Of a stretch of 64,000 bases of DNA, positions 52,463-63,136 are shown one piece after another. The stretch comes from Burkholderiales bacterium. GTDB lineage: Bacteria > Pseudomonadota > Gammaproteobacteria > Burkholderiales > SG8-39. Position numbers and translations under genes: made by a program. The stretch covers positions 35,241 to 99,240 of the forward strand of contig JACZJT010000041.1 of NCBI GenBank assembly GCA_014860445.1. The letters run 5' to 3'. The notes beneath the pieces were generated by a model, which saw nothing but the letters and a program-made list of their open reading frames with translations, did no database searches and was not told the DNA's origin. Each line of letters starts with the position of its first letter. Positions within the stretch are counted from its first letter, which is position 1.

Positions 52463-53083
52463 TCAGTTCAGCGGCAGCATGACGCTTTTCACAAACGCCT
52501 CGCGCTCCGCGAGACGCTTGAACCAGGCTTCCACGTTCGGCCGCGACGGTCGTTCCATTTCGATGCCGAACCAGCGCCAGCTGATGGTGCCCAGGGGAAT
52601 GTCGCCGATGCTGAGCTGGTCGCCTGCGATATAGTTGCGGCCTTCGAGTGCTGCGTCGAAAATTTTCAGGATTTCGGCGGCCTTCTGGCGCGAGGATTCG
52701 ATGAGTTCCAGATTGCGTTTCTCCGGCGGCGTTCTTACCAGGCCCCAGAACACCTCGCGCATCGGCGGCCAGTAGACGGTGGCGCACCAGTCCATCCACT
52801 TGTCCGACTGTGCGCGCGCCGCGGGGTCTTCCGCCCACAGCCCGCCCTTGCCGTATTTCGCGCCCAGATAGCGCACGATCGCGTTCGACTCCCAGATCAC
52901 CGCGCCCCCGTCCTCGATCACCGGCACCAGGCCGTTGGGATTCATCTTGCGGAATTCGGGCGTGTTATTCACGCCGTACTGCATACCGGCATCGATGCGC
53001 TCGTAAGGGACCTTCAATTCCTCCAGGCACCAGATGGCTTTTTGCACGTTGACCGAATTATTGCGTCCCCATAACTTCAGCAT
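52463..53083 (-). CDS. Glutathione S-transferase family protein
   Basis: 206 residues: an N-terminal thioredoxin-like domain (MLKLWGRNNSVNVQKAIWCLEELKVPYE, with NPNGLVPVIEDGG and WESNAIVRYL for glutathione binding) and an all-helical C-terminal domain (YIAGDQLSIGDIPLG). Substrate cannot be predicted. It forms a two-gene unit with the dehydrogenase; the pair is bracketed by palindromic elements. Confidence 0.92.
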   Translation of the reverse strand: MLKLWGRNNSVNVQKAIWCLEELKVPYERIDAGMQYGVNNTPEFRKMNPNGLVPVIEDGGAVIWESNAIVRYLGAKYGKGGLWAEDPAARAQSDKWMDWCATVYWPPMREVFWGLVRTPPEKRNLELIESSRQKAAEILKIFDAALEGRNYIAGDQLSIGDIPLGTISWRWFGIEMERPSRPNVEAWFKRLAEREAFVKSVMLPLN

Positions 53084-53156
53084 GAATCTCTCCCGATTGC
53101 ATTCATTGGTTGAAATGGTCTCTTAAAGCGCATTTCGAAGTGACGCTATTGAGAAT

Positions 53157-53235
53157 TGTCATTCCGAGGCCTCTGGCCGAGGAATCTGCTTTTCATGCGA
53201 TTCAGCAGCAGATTCCTCGCTGCGCTCGGAATGAC
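53157..53235. repeat. REP/MITE-like palindromic element, copy 3
   Basis: Same palindrome as copies 1 and 2, in the orientation of copy 1. It lies between the gamma-glutamyltransferase stop and the GST start. With copy 2 it encloses the dehydrogenase-GST pair as an inverted pair 1.5 kb apart. Confidence 0.85.
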
Positions 53236-53266
53236 AGTTTCCACAGCTGTGATGCTGAACAGTTTC

Positions 53267-54856
53267 CTAAAATCCGACCGCCTGTCCGTCGCGGCGCGGG
53301 TCGGACGCGCCCAGATAGCCGTTCTCTAGTTTGTAAATCATCTGCGCGCTGCCGAAATCCAGGTAACCCTGTGCGAGTTCTTCTAGCTGATGGCCGCGGC
53401 GCTCCAGTTCGGCCAGCGTCTCCCTGGAAAATCCGGGCTCGACGTTGACGCGAAGGCCCTCGACCACGCGGTAGCGCGGGCCGTCGGCGCAGGCCTGCGG
53501 GTTCTGCCCGTAGTCGGCAAGCCGCACCATCACTTGCGCGTGGCCCTGCGGCTGCATGCTGCCGCCCATTACGCCGAAACTCATCACCGGCTTTCCGTCC
53601 TTGGTGACGAAGCCGGGGATGATGGTCTGGAACGGGCGCTTGGCCGGGCCCACCTGGTTCGGATGCCCGGGCTGCAGACTAAAGGTGTGGCCGCGGTTTT
53701 GCAGGCTCACGCCGGTGCCGGGCACCACCACACCGGAGCCGAAGCCCATGTAATTGGACTGGATGAAGGACACCATCATGCCGCTCGCGTCCGCTGCGGT
53801 GAGATACACCGTGCCGCCCTTGGGCGGCGTGCCATGCTTGAAGTCCTGCGCGCGTTTCATGTCGATCAGTTTTGCACGTCCTTTCAGATACGCCGGATCC
53901 AGCAGTTCGGCGTTGCGCACCTCCATGGTCCTGGGGTCGGACACGTAGCGGTAGATGTCGGCGAAGGCGATTTTCATCGCTTCGATCTGCAGGTGGACAC
54001 TGTCGGCCGAATCCACAGGGTAGCTCGCCACATCGAAATGCTGCAGTATGCCCAGCGCCATTAGCGCGGCGATGCCCTGACCGTTGGGCGGAAGTTCCTG
54101 CAGGGTGTAGCCGCGGTAGTCCTGCGCCAGCGGTTCGACCCAGTCCGAAAGGTGAGCTGCGAAATCCGCGGCGATCATGAGTGCGCCGTGCTCTTTCGCG
54201 TGTGCGGCGATTTTGCGCACGATATCGCCGCGGTAAAACGCCTCGCCGTGGGATTCGGCAATCAGTTCCAGCGTCTTGGCCTGGTCGGGGAAACTGAATT
54301 TCTCGCCCGGCAGCGGCGCGCGCCCCTTGGGCATGAACGCTTCCTTGAAACCCGGCTGGACCTGCAATTCCTGCGTTTGTTTGGCCCACTGACCTGCGAT
54401 GGTGGGGGACACCATATAGCCGTCACGCGCATAGGCGATGGCCGGCTCGAACAGGTCGGCGAAGGGCAGTTTGCCGAAGCGCCCCGACAGGGTCGACCAG
54501 GCCGACACGCAGCCGGGCACGGTCACCGTGTTCCAGCCGCGCACCGGCATGGTCTTGTGGTCCTTGAAGAACTCTGGCGTCCACGCCGCAGGCGAGCGGC
54601 CCGAGGCGTTGAAGCCGTGCAGCTTTTCCCCGTCCCAGACGATGGCGAAGGCGTCGCTGCCTATGCCGTTCGAGACCGGTTCGAGCACGGTCAGCGCGAT
54701 GGCCGTCGCCAGTGCCGCATCCATGGCGCTGCCGCCCCGTTGCAGCATGCGCAGCCCGGCCTGCGCCGCGAGCGGCTGCGAGGTCGCCACGATGTTGCGT
54801 GCGAGTATGGGTTTGCGGCGTGAGGTGTAGGGAAATTGCCAATCGAAGGCCGACAT
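53267..54856 (-). CDS. Gamma-glutamyltransferase family protein
   Basis: 529 residues, close to normal length. The N-terminal half starts with RRKPILARNIVATSQPLAAQAGLRMLQRGGSAMDAALATAIA. The autoprocessing nucleophile is the Thr in GGTVYLTAADASG (near residue 350), which becomes the first residue of the small subunit. FGVMGGSMQPQGHAQVMVRL near the end is also typical. No signal peptide is evident, so it may be cytoplasmic, unlike the periplasmic E. coli enzyme. It may hydrolyse gamma-glutamyl compounds other than glutathione. Transcribed on its own, with 80 bp to the gene upstream. Confidence 0.92.
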   Translation of the reverse strand: MSAFDWQFPYTSRRKPILARNIVATSQPLAAQAGLRMLQRGGSAMDAALATAIALTVLEPVSNGIGSDAFAIVWDGEKLHGFNASGRSPAAWTPEFFKDHKTMPVRGWNTVTVPGCVSAWSTLSGRFGKLPFADLFEPAIAYARDGYMVSPTIAGQWAKQTQELQVQPGFKEAFMPKGRAPLPGEKFSFPDQAKTLELIAESHGEAFYRGDIVRKIAAHAKEHGALMIAADFAAHLSDWVEPLAQDYRGYTLQELPPNGQGIAALMALGILQHFDVASYPVDSADSVHLQIEAMKIAFADIYRYVSDPRTMEVRNAELLDPAYLKGRAKLIDMKRAQDFKHGTPPKGGTVYLTAADASGMMVSFIQSNYMGFGSGVVVPGTGVSLQNRGHTFSLQPGHPNQVGPAKRPFQTIIPGFVTKDGKPVMSFGVMGGSMQPQGHAQVMVRLADYGQNPQACADGPRYRVVEGLRVNVEPGFSRETLAELERRGHQLEELAQGYLDFGSAQMIYKLENGYLGASDPRRDGQAVGF

Positions 54857-54936
54857 GCAGAATATCCTTTGGTGTTGAGTTGAGTAGTCGGTAACAGACC
54901 GGCCCTCGGGCCGGTGGGTGAATGATGGTCGCCGCC

Positions 54937-57076
<2,140 letters not shown>

Positions 57077-57108
57077 GATCCGGAATTATTCGAGAGCGGG
57101 CTTGATGT

Positions 57109-57582
57109 TCAGTAGGGCAGCCATCTCGGCCTCTTGGCCGAAATTACCTTCGTATTCACGCCCGCCCAGTTCAATCCACCGAAAAGCCGCGCGTGTTCGA
57201 TCTTGACGCAGCGATCCATCACTGTGTCCAGCCCGGCTGCTTCGGCCTTGCGCGCCGCTGCTTCGTTGCGCACGCCGAGTTGTTGCCATAGCACCTTGGC
57301 GCCGATGGCGATCGCATCTTCGGCGATGGGCAGAATGTCTTCGGTCTTGCGAAAACAATCGACGATGTCCACCTTGGTGGGGATGTCGCGCAGGCTCGCG
57401 TAGCATTTCTGCCCCAGCACTTCCTTGTAGGCGGGGTTGACCGGGATGATCGTGTAGCCGTGCTCCATCATGTACTTCGCCGCGAAGAAACTCGGGCGGT
57501 ACCAGTTGGCCGACAGCCCCACCACCGCGATCACGCGGTTCTCGTGCAGGATGCGGCGCAGAGTCGGAATGTCGTTGTGCAT
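57109..57582 (-). CDS. CoA-binding domain protein (YccU-like)
   Basis: 157 residues forming one CoA-binding Rossmann domain: VIAVVGLSANWYRPSFFAAKYMMEHGYTIIPVNP, then KVDIVDCFRKTEDILPIAEDAIAIGAKVLWQQLGV, and GLDTVMDRCVKIEH at the end. Members bind CoA; the physiological role is unknown. A long frame on the same strand through this region (57086-58438) is out of register and lacks family similarity. Confidence 0.9.
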   Translation of the reverse strand: MHNDIPTLRRILHENRVIAVVGLSANWYRPSFFAAKYMMEHGYTIIPVNPAYKEVLGQKCYASLRDIPTKVDIVDCFRKTEDILPIAEDAIAIGAKVLWQQLGVRNEAAARKAEAAGLDTVMDRCVKIEHARLFGGLNWAGVNTKVISAKRPRWLPY

Positions 57583-57688
57583 GATCGGGGCGACGATGGT
57601 GGCGATAGTTGCCGGCCCGAGCGCGGACCGTGGACAAATTGTAGCGTAAAATCAGTTCATCCCTTTTCTCTTCCATCCGATCACAATC

Positions 57689-59386
57689 ATGAAGAACGAA
57701 CTGAAAACCCGAACCGGCGGCCAGTTGCTGGTCGACGCGCTCAAAGTGCACGGCGTGGATACCGCATTCTGTGTCCCGGGCGAAAGCTATCTCGCGGTGC
57801 TCGACGCGCTCTACGACGCGCGCGAGGCCATCAAACTCTTCGTCTGTCGACAGGAAGGCGGTGCCGCCAATATGGCCGAGGCCTACGGCAAGCTCACCGG
57901 CAAGCCCGGCATCTGCATGGTGACGCGCGGTCCCGGCGCGACCAACGCCGCAATCGGCGTGCACACGGCGTTTCAGGATTCCACGCCGATGATCCTGCTG
58001 ATCGGCCAGGTCGGGACCGATCTGGTCGAGCGTGAAGCGTTTCAGGAAGTCGATTTTCGCCGCATGTACGGCCAGATGGCCAAATGGGTGGCGAGCATAG
58101 ACCGCGTGGAGCGTGTGCCCGAATATATGAGCCACGCGTTTCATTGCGCCATGTCCGGGCGCAAGGGCCCGGTGGTGCTGGCCCTGCCCGAGGACATGCT
58201 CACCCAGACCGCGATCGCCGCCGACACCGATCCCTACCGGGAAGTCGTGGCACATCCGGGCGCGGACGACGTTGCGAAATTGCGCGCCATGCTCGCCGCG
58301 GCGACGCGGCCACTGGTGATCGTCGGCGGCAGCGGCTGGAACGCCAAGGCCTGCGCCGATCTGCGCAGCTTCGTCGAGGCCAATGGCCCGCCGGCGGGCT
58401 GCGCCTTCCGTTTCCAGGATCTGTTCGACAACACCCACGCGAATTACGCCGGCGACATCGGCATCGGCATCAATCCGAAGCTTGCGCAGCGCGTGAAGGA
58501 CGCCGATCTGCTATTGGTCATCGGTGCGCGCCTCGGTGAAATGACGACCAGCGCCTACACGCTCCTGTCGGTGCCGCGGCCGGCGCAGCAACTCATCCAC
58601 GTGCATGCCGGCGCCGAAGAACTCGGGCGCGTCTACCAGGGTGATTTGCTGATCAACTCGGGCATGCCGCAGATCGCCGCCGCACTCGCCGCCATGCAGC
58701 CCGTGGACGCCAAGGCCTGGAGTGCGTGGACGCAATCGGCGCACGCAGACTATCTCGAATGGACCAAGCCGCGCACCATGCCGGGCAAGCTGCAACTCTG
58801 GGACGTTGTCGACTTCCTCAGGCAGCGACTGCCCGCCGACGCCATCCTCACCAACGGCGCGGGCAACTACTCGAGCTGGCTGCACCGTTTCTACCCGCAC
58901 CGCCGGTTCCGCACCCAGCTCGCGCCGACCAGCGGCGCCATGGGCTATGGCGTGCCCAGCGCGATCGCGGCCAAGATCGTGCACCCCGAACGCACGGTGA
59001 TTTCATGGAACGGCGACGGTTGTTTTCTGATGTGCGGCCAGGAACTCGCGACCGCCGCGCAGTACGGGGTCAAGGTGATATTCATCGTCGTCAACAACGG
59101 CATGTACGGCACCATACGCATGCACCAGGAGCGCGAGTACCCGGCACGCGTGCACGGCACGGCCCTCGCCAACCCGGATTTCGTCATGCTCGCGCGCGCG
59201 TACGGCGCGCATGGCGAACTGGTCGAGGAAACCGCCCAGTTTGCGGCGGCCTTCGAGCGCGCGGTGAACGCGATGGAGTCTTCCGGCAAGCCGGCGCTGA
59301 TCGAATTGAGGATAGACCCGCAGGCGATCACGCCCAACACCACGCTGGACGCCTTGCGCGAACAGGCGCAAAAGCGCACCGGGTAG
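57689..59386 (+). CDS. Thiamine-pyrophosphate-dependent enzyme (acetolactate synthase-like)
   Basis: 565 residues with the three-domain ThDP fold. N-terminal domain with the catalytic Glu in CRQEGGAANMAEAYG (~residue 55), a central FAD/NAD-type domain (~190-330), and a C-terminal domain with the ThDP-Mg motif SWNGDGCFLMCGQELATAAQ...VNN. It resembles large subunits of acetolactate synthase, but there is no regulatory subunit or ilvC next to it, so it may be a decarboxylase, glyoxylate carboligase or related enzyme. It converges with a thiamine-binding-type gene 4 bp away. Confidence 0.9.
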   Translation: MKNELKTRTGGQLLVDALKVHGVDTAFCVPGESYLAVLDALYDAREAIKLFVCRQEGGAANMAEAYGKLTGKPGICMVTRGPGATNAAIGVHTAFQDSTPMILLIGQVGTDLVEREAFQEVDFRRMYGQMAKWVASIDRVERVPEYMSHAFHCAMSGRKGPVVLALPEDMLTQTAIAADTDPYREVVAHPGADDVAKLRAMLAAATRPLVIVGGSGWNAKACADLRSFVEANGPPAGCAFRFQDLFDNTHANYAGDIGIGINPKLAQRVKDADLLLVIGARLGEMTTSAYTLLSVPRPAQQLIHVHAGAEELGRVYQGDLLINSGMPQIAAALAAMQPVDAKAWSAWTQSAHADYLEWTKPRTMPGKLQLWDVVDFLRQRLPADAILTNGAGNYSSWLHRFYPHRRFRTQLAPTSGAMGYGVPSAIAAKIVHPERTVISWNGDGCFLMCGQELATAAQYGVKVIFIVVNNGMYGTIRMHQEREYPARVHGTALANPDFVMLARAYGAHGELVEETAQFAAAFERAVNAMESSGKPALIELRIDPQAITPNTTLDALREQAQKRTG

Positions 59387-59389
59387 ACC

Positions 59390-59698
59390 CTAGGTCGAAA
59401 GCGAGCGGCCGAGCTTGCTTTCGATCGACTGGATCTTGCTTTTCAGGCGCCCGCTCTTGCCGGCGCGATAATCGATTTTCATCGACGTGGAGATCCGGTC
59501 GCAGTCCTGGCTCATGCGCTTGTAACAGGCGGTGACGAGGGCCATGACGTCCTCCCATTCACCTTCGACGATGGTTCCCATCGGCGTCAACTGGTAGGGA
59601 AGTCCGCTCTTGTCGATGATGTCCAGCGAACGCGCCACGTACTGGCTGAGGCTGTCGCCCTTGTCGAAGGGCGACATGGAAAATTCGAGCAGTACCAT
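59390..59698 (-). CDS. MTH1187/YqgV-family thiamine-binding-type protein
   Basis: 102 residues. The family pattern is LLEFSMSPFDKGDSLSQYVARSLDIIDKSGLPYQLTPMGTIVEGEWEDVM with a ferredoxin-like fold and a final KIQSIESKLGR. Members bind thiamine or related molecules (PF01910). Its stop is 4 bp from the stop of the ThDP enzyme on the other strand. Confidence 0.88.
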   Translation of the reverse strand: MVLLEFSMSPFDKGDSLSQYVARSLDIIDKSGLPYQLTPMGTIVEGEWEDVMALVTACYKRMSQDCDRISTSMKIDYRAGKSGRLKSKIQSIESKLGRSLST

Positions 59699-59758
59699 TT
59701 TTGTCTCCTGAAAACGCGCGAAATAAAACTGGATTTGGGCCTTGCCGGAGTGTGTGCC

Positions 59759-60700
59759 CTACCGCGGCCGGGCGACGCGAAAACCGGCATAGAAGTCACG
59801 GTCGTTGGCGTTTAGTCTGAAGCGAAAGTCGTAGCGCACAAAAAACGGGCTGTCGACCCAGGAGCCGCCGCGCAGCACGCGCTGCGCGCATTCTCCAGCC
59901 GGCTTGTCGGCGCCGGTCACCACCGGCGGCACGTCCGCGTCGACGACGCAATCCTCGGTCCATTCCCACACATTGCCTATCATGTCGTACAGGCCGAACG
60001 CATTCGGCGGATAGCTTCCGACCGGCGCGGTGTAGGCGTGACCGTCGTCGCAGCCGTGGAATTTCCAGAAGTTTGTGCCTGGAACCCCGCGTTTCGTCGC
60101 GGCATCGGCGACGTTGGCATAGTCGCAGGCGCCGGCCTCGCTGTCTCCCCATGGCCAGACCTCTTTCTTGCCCGCGCGCGCCGCGTATTCCCACTCTTCC
60201 CCCGTGAGCAGGCGATAGGGCTTGCCGGTCTTCTTTGCCAGCCAGTTGGCGTAAGCCTTCGCGTCGTACCAGTTGATGCAGACCACGGGCTCGGAGTCCT
60301 TCTGCGCGAAACCCGGATTACGCCAATCTTTTGTCGGGTCGCGCGCGTACTTGCCGCCATTCCAGGCAAAGCAGCTGTCGCCGGCCGGGTATCGGGTTTG
60401 CTGCACGAAGTACGCAAACTGCACCTTGGTCACTTCAAATCTACCTACTGCCAGCGCGCGGGCGATCGCCACGGTGTGCGGCGGTTCCACATTTTCAAGT
60501 GGCGCTGTCTCGGCATCGAGCGTGCCAACGGAAAGCGTTCCCGCGGAAATGACCACCATCTCGGGGCAATCGAAACAGTCGCGAAACGATTTTCCGCGCT
60601 CGACCGGTTGCGCCGTTGCGGGCACGCAGCTCGCAGCGAGCAGCAGCAGGGCAATGGTCTGGCGTAGCCCTTTGGTAATCAGTGAAGTTCTTCTGGCCAA
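59759..60700 (-). CDS. Secreted SUMF1/FGE-fold protein
   Basis: 313 residues with a signal peptide (ALLLLAASCVPATAQ). The formylglycine-generating-enzyme fold is clear: SVGTLDAETAPLENVEPPHTVAIARALAVGRFEVTKVQFAYFV, GEEWEYAARAGKKEVWPWGDSEAGACDYANV, NAFGLYDMIGNVWEWTEDCV and RVLRGGSWVDSPFFVRYDFR. The Cys pair that makes aerobic FGE active is replaced in the last segment (no Cys after RGGSW), so it is probably not a sulfatase activator. Other roles of this fold include sugar or protein binding. It stands alone, just downstream of an Ala-rich repeat gene and its terminator. Confidence 0.88.
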   Translation of the reverse strand: MARRTSLITKGLRQTIALLLLAASCVPATAQPVERGKSFRDCFDCPEMVVISAGTLSVGTLDAETAPLENVEPPHTVAIARALAVGRFEVTKVQFAYFVQQTRYPAGDSCFAWNGGKYARDPTKDWRNPGFAQKDSEPVVCINWYDAKAYANWLAKKTGKPYRLLTGEEWEYAARAGKKEVWPWGDSEAGACDYANVADAATKRGVPGTNFWKFHGCDDGHAYTAPVGSYPPNAFGLYDMIGNVWEWTEDCVVDADVPPVVTGADKPAGECAQRVLRGGSWVDSPFFVRYDFRFRLNANDRDFYAGFRVARPR

Positions 60701-60750
60701 GTTCGGAACCCGGAATCTGGTTTCTGAAATATCCCCGCCGCGCTTGTCTG

Positions 60751-60786
60751 AAAATAAAAAGCCCGGATCGCCTGCGCTCTCCGGGC
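60751..60786 (-). terminator. Intrinsic terminator after the Ala-rich repeat gene
   Basis: On the minus strand GCCCGGA...TCCGGGC (7-bp stem, 12-base loop) is followed by TTTTTATTTTC. It lies 27 bases after the stop at 60814. Confidence 0.85.
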
Positions 60787-60813
60787 CTTTGCGGCCGAAT
60801 GCCGGTCAAACGT

Positions 60814-61566
60814 TCAGCATGGGCTGCCGCCGCAAAGAATAGGCGGTGGTGTAATGGCCTGTACGGCGGCGGGTGCCTGCGCGACCGTAACCGGAGGAGC
60901 AGCCGTTGCCGCAGCTGCAGTGATGCTGCTGGCCTGGGCCGGGGCGGCGGTCACGGCGGCTGTCGTGATGCTCGCGGCCTGGGCCGGTGCGGCGGTCACG
61001 GCTGCGGTCGTGATACTCGCGGCCTGGGTCGGCGCGGCGGTTACAGCGGCGGTCGTGATGCCTGCTGCCTGGGTCGGAGCAGCGGTCACGGCGGCTGCCG
61101 TGATGCCTGCGGCCTGAGTTGGCGCAGCCGTCACGGCTGCGGTCGTAATGCTTGCGGCTTGAGTCGGGGCGGCGGTGACGGCTGCCGTTGTGATGGCGGC
61201 GGCTTGCGTCGGAGCGGCGGTCACAGCCGCTGTGGTGATGGCGCTGGCCTGGGCCGGGGCCGCGGTCACAGCCGCGGTGGTGATGGCGCTGGCTTGGGCC
61301 GGGGCGGCATTCACTGCCGCGGTGGTTAGCGCACCGGCCTGGTCTGGTGCGGCAGCGACCGCCGCGGAGGTTAGTGCGCCTGCCTGACCCGGTGCGGCCG
61401 CGATCGCGTCTGCCAATATCTGGGCAGCGGCCGCCGGATTTGCCTGGACTGCGGCTGCGACTTGCGCCGGAGTGCGCGCCTGCTGCGCGTACGATATTGT
61501 TGAATATTGCACCGCCAACGCAAAACTGGTGGCGATGACTAATGTGGCGAAACGCAGCTTGTTCAT
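60814..61566 (-). CDS. Secreted Ala/Thr-rich 15-residue-repeat protein ending in CGGSPC
   Basis: 250 residues from the ATG at 61564-61566, which has a near-perfect TAGGAGG ribosome site. A signal peptide (TLVIATSFALAVQYSTISYA) is followed by about eleven repeats of 15 residues with the pattern SITTAAVTAAPTQAA. Then come a linker (VTVAQAPAAVQA) and the end ITPPPILCGGSPC. No known domain. The same last 11 residues end the Ala-rich protein at 63137. It follows the ligase-family gene by 108 bp and precedes a good terminator. The Ala/Thr/Pro composition suits a surface protein that could be O-glycosylated by the neighbouring enzyme; this is inference. Confidence 0.85.
   Translation of the reverse strand: MNKLRFATLVIATSFALAVQYSTISYAQQARTPAQVAAAVQANPAAAAQILADAIAAAPGQAGALTSAAVAAAPDQAGALTTAAVNAAPAQASAITTAAVTAAPAQASAITTAAVTAAPTQAAAITTAAVTAAPTQAASITTAAVTAAPTQAAGITAAAVTAAPTQAAGITTAAVTAAPTQAASITTAAVTAAPAQAASITTAAVTAAPAQASSITAAAATAAPPVTVAQAPAAVQAITPPPILCGGSPC
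60895..61420. repeat. In-frame array of about eleven diverged 45-bp tandem repeats
   Basis: The coding region of the Ala-rich gene is built of 45-bp units (15 codons) that differ mainly at third positions and at two or three amino-acid sites. Central units are most alike and edge units most diverged, as expected for copy-number turnover by slippage or recombination. Confidence 0.85.
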
Positions 61567-61674
61567 AATGCAACCTCCTAGGCCGTTTGGATATGCCGTA
61601 TCCTGGGAAACGAGGATACGCTGCTGATTATCCTTCCAAAATGCGCTTGATTGCAACCAGAATCACATGAACTA

Positions 61675-63078
61675 TCAATTCAAATCTTCAGTCGTAGTTC
61701 GCGACCCGTGTGGATATTGGTGATACAGCGATATCCAGGCAAATGCGAGGATTAGCATGAAGGTAAGCGCATTCGCCGGGATCTGTAGATTGAAATCCGC
61801 CGCGCTGTGCATCCCCATCGCGATCATGGACATTAGTGCGCCGAAAGAAATCCCGCGCATGAGCGGATCGCGCCGGGTGATCTGAGCGCGCAATGCCGAC
61901 AGCAGCGAGCTGAGCGCCAGCCAGGCGAGCAGGGCCAGCCCGACGATACCGTTTTCGCAGGCGAACTCCAGGTAGTCATTGTGCGCGTGGGTGAAAAGCT
62001 TGCCATGGTCCTGTTTCGGGTATTGCGGAAATACTGTGCGAAATGCACCTAGCCCTACGCCGAACACCGGATAATCTTTCCACATTGCAACCGCTTCCAA
62101 CGCTACGTCACCGCGATCCTCGGTTTCGATTTTTGTCTGCTCGATCCGGTCCAGCACATTCTGCACGCCGAAATAGGCGCCGACGATGAATATGTCGATG
62201 ACGATCAGGCTCGCGATCAGCACCATCATCGACCTGCTTGCGCGTTTTGCGAGCAGCAAGCCGATGCTGCCGGCGATCAGCATGCTGATGAAGAATGAGA
62301 AATTACCACCGCGCGAGTGTGTCAGCACCAGCGCAATTACCATCACCACCAGCGCCAGGCGCAGTATCATCCTCGGACTCAGGATCCAGGCGACGATATT
62401 GCGGAAAAATTGCTTCCAGCTTTGCGCGACGTCGCCGGTCAATTCCGAGACTAGTAGGCCCAGGCCCACCGACAGGCACATCACCAAATAGGCAGCGAAG
62501 TGATTCCGGTTCACAAATGAGCCGTGTGCAGCCGCGCCGGATTCCGAAAGGGACGCGAGCCCTCCGTACATTGCCTGTCCGAATCCAGAAATGACCAGCG
62601 TATAGGCTGCTATGGCAATACGCTGGTGTCGGTCGAGCAGGGCGAGGCTGAGCGCAAAGAATGCGACATAGGCCGCGCTTTTCAAAGCGCCGTCGAGCGT
62701 TCCGAACCGGTCGAGCGTCAACGGCGCCGTTGTCGCCGCCACCGGCCACGCCGCATCGGCGTGCCAGCGTGCCGCCTCGGGCGAAAGCAGTTTTAGCAAT
62801 TCCATCGGTAGCGGCAACAGCTGCAGCCAGACGTAGGCCAGCCAGAGTGCCGAGCAGAGCAGGGCGGGCCAGGCTGCCTTAAGCGCGGGACTAAGGTGCG
62901 TCTTGCCGCGCGCATAAGCCAGCAGCCACCAGATGGCGAGGACGAACACCCAGATTTCCAGTATTGCCCAGGCCCAGGGCCGGTTGCTCCCCAGCGGAAT
63001 GGGCGCCCATACTAGCAGCGCCAGAAAGAAAACGAACAGCCAGCGATTTGCAGCGGGCGTTTGGTATTCGGCGCTCAT
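61675..63078 (-). CDS. O-antigen ligase-family (Wzy_C) membrane protein, paralogue 2
   Basis: 467 residues, about ten to twelve membrane helices, closely similar to the protein at 21658-23025 from end to end (LVWAPIPLGSNRPW, YVWLQLLPLPMELL, FVNRNHFAAYLVMCLSVG, THAHNDYLEFACENG, FAWISLYH). The C-terminal Wzy_C region with the periplasmic loop is intact. Lipid-linked glycan is the expected donor; the acceptor could be lipid A core, a growing polymer, or protein. It lies directly between two secreted Ala-rich proteins that share a C-terminal motif. The upstream terminator at 63079-63119 suggests read-through or its own promoter. Confidence 0.88.
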   Translation of the reverse strand: MSAEYQTPAANRWLFVFFLALLVWAPIPLGSNRPWAWAILEIWVFVLAIWWLLAYARGKTHLSPALKAAWPALLCSALWLAYVWLQLLPLPMELLKLLSPEAARWHADAAWPVAATTAPLTLDRFGTLDGALKSAAYVAFFALSLALLDRHQRIAIAAYTLVISGFGQAMYGGLASLSESGAAAHGSFVNRNHFAAYLVMCLSVGLGLLVSELTGDVAQSWKQFFRNIVAWILSPRMILRLALVVMVIALVLTHSRGGNFSFFISMLIAGSIGLLLAKRASRSMMVLIASLIVIDIFIVGAYFGVQNVLDRIEQTKIETEDRGDVALEAVAMWKDYPVFGVGLGAFRTVFPQYPKQDHGKLFTHAHNDYLEFACENGIVGLALLAWLALSSLLSALRAQITRRDPLMRGISFGALMSMIAMGMHSAADFNLQIPANALTFMLILAFAWISLYHQYPHGSRTTTEDLN

Positions 63079-63119
63079 GAAAAGAAACAGGCCGGGCAGT
63101 GTTCACTGCCTGGCCTGTT
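63079..63119 (-). terminator. Intrinsic terminator after the partial Ala-rich gene
   Basis: On the minus strand AACAGGCCAGGCAGTG-AACA-CTGCCCGGCCTGTT (long stem, one mismatch region) is followed by TCTTTTC. It begins 18 bases after the stop at 63137 and ends at the ATG of the ligase gene. Confidence 0.85.
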
Positions 63120-63136
63120 ACTGGTGCCCTGCCGTC

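Noticed and set aside
57086..58438. 450-codon minus-strand frame across the CoA-binding gene and the ThDP-enzyme gene
   Set aside because: Out of register with the CoA-binding protein and antisense to the ThDP enzyme; no recognisable protein.
60895..61420. Regular 45-bp repeats resembling a CRISPR-like array
   Set aside because: No unique spacers; the units are whole codons of one open frame with a signal peptide and vary mostly at third positions.
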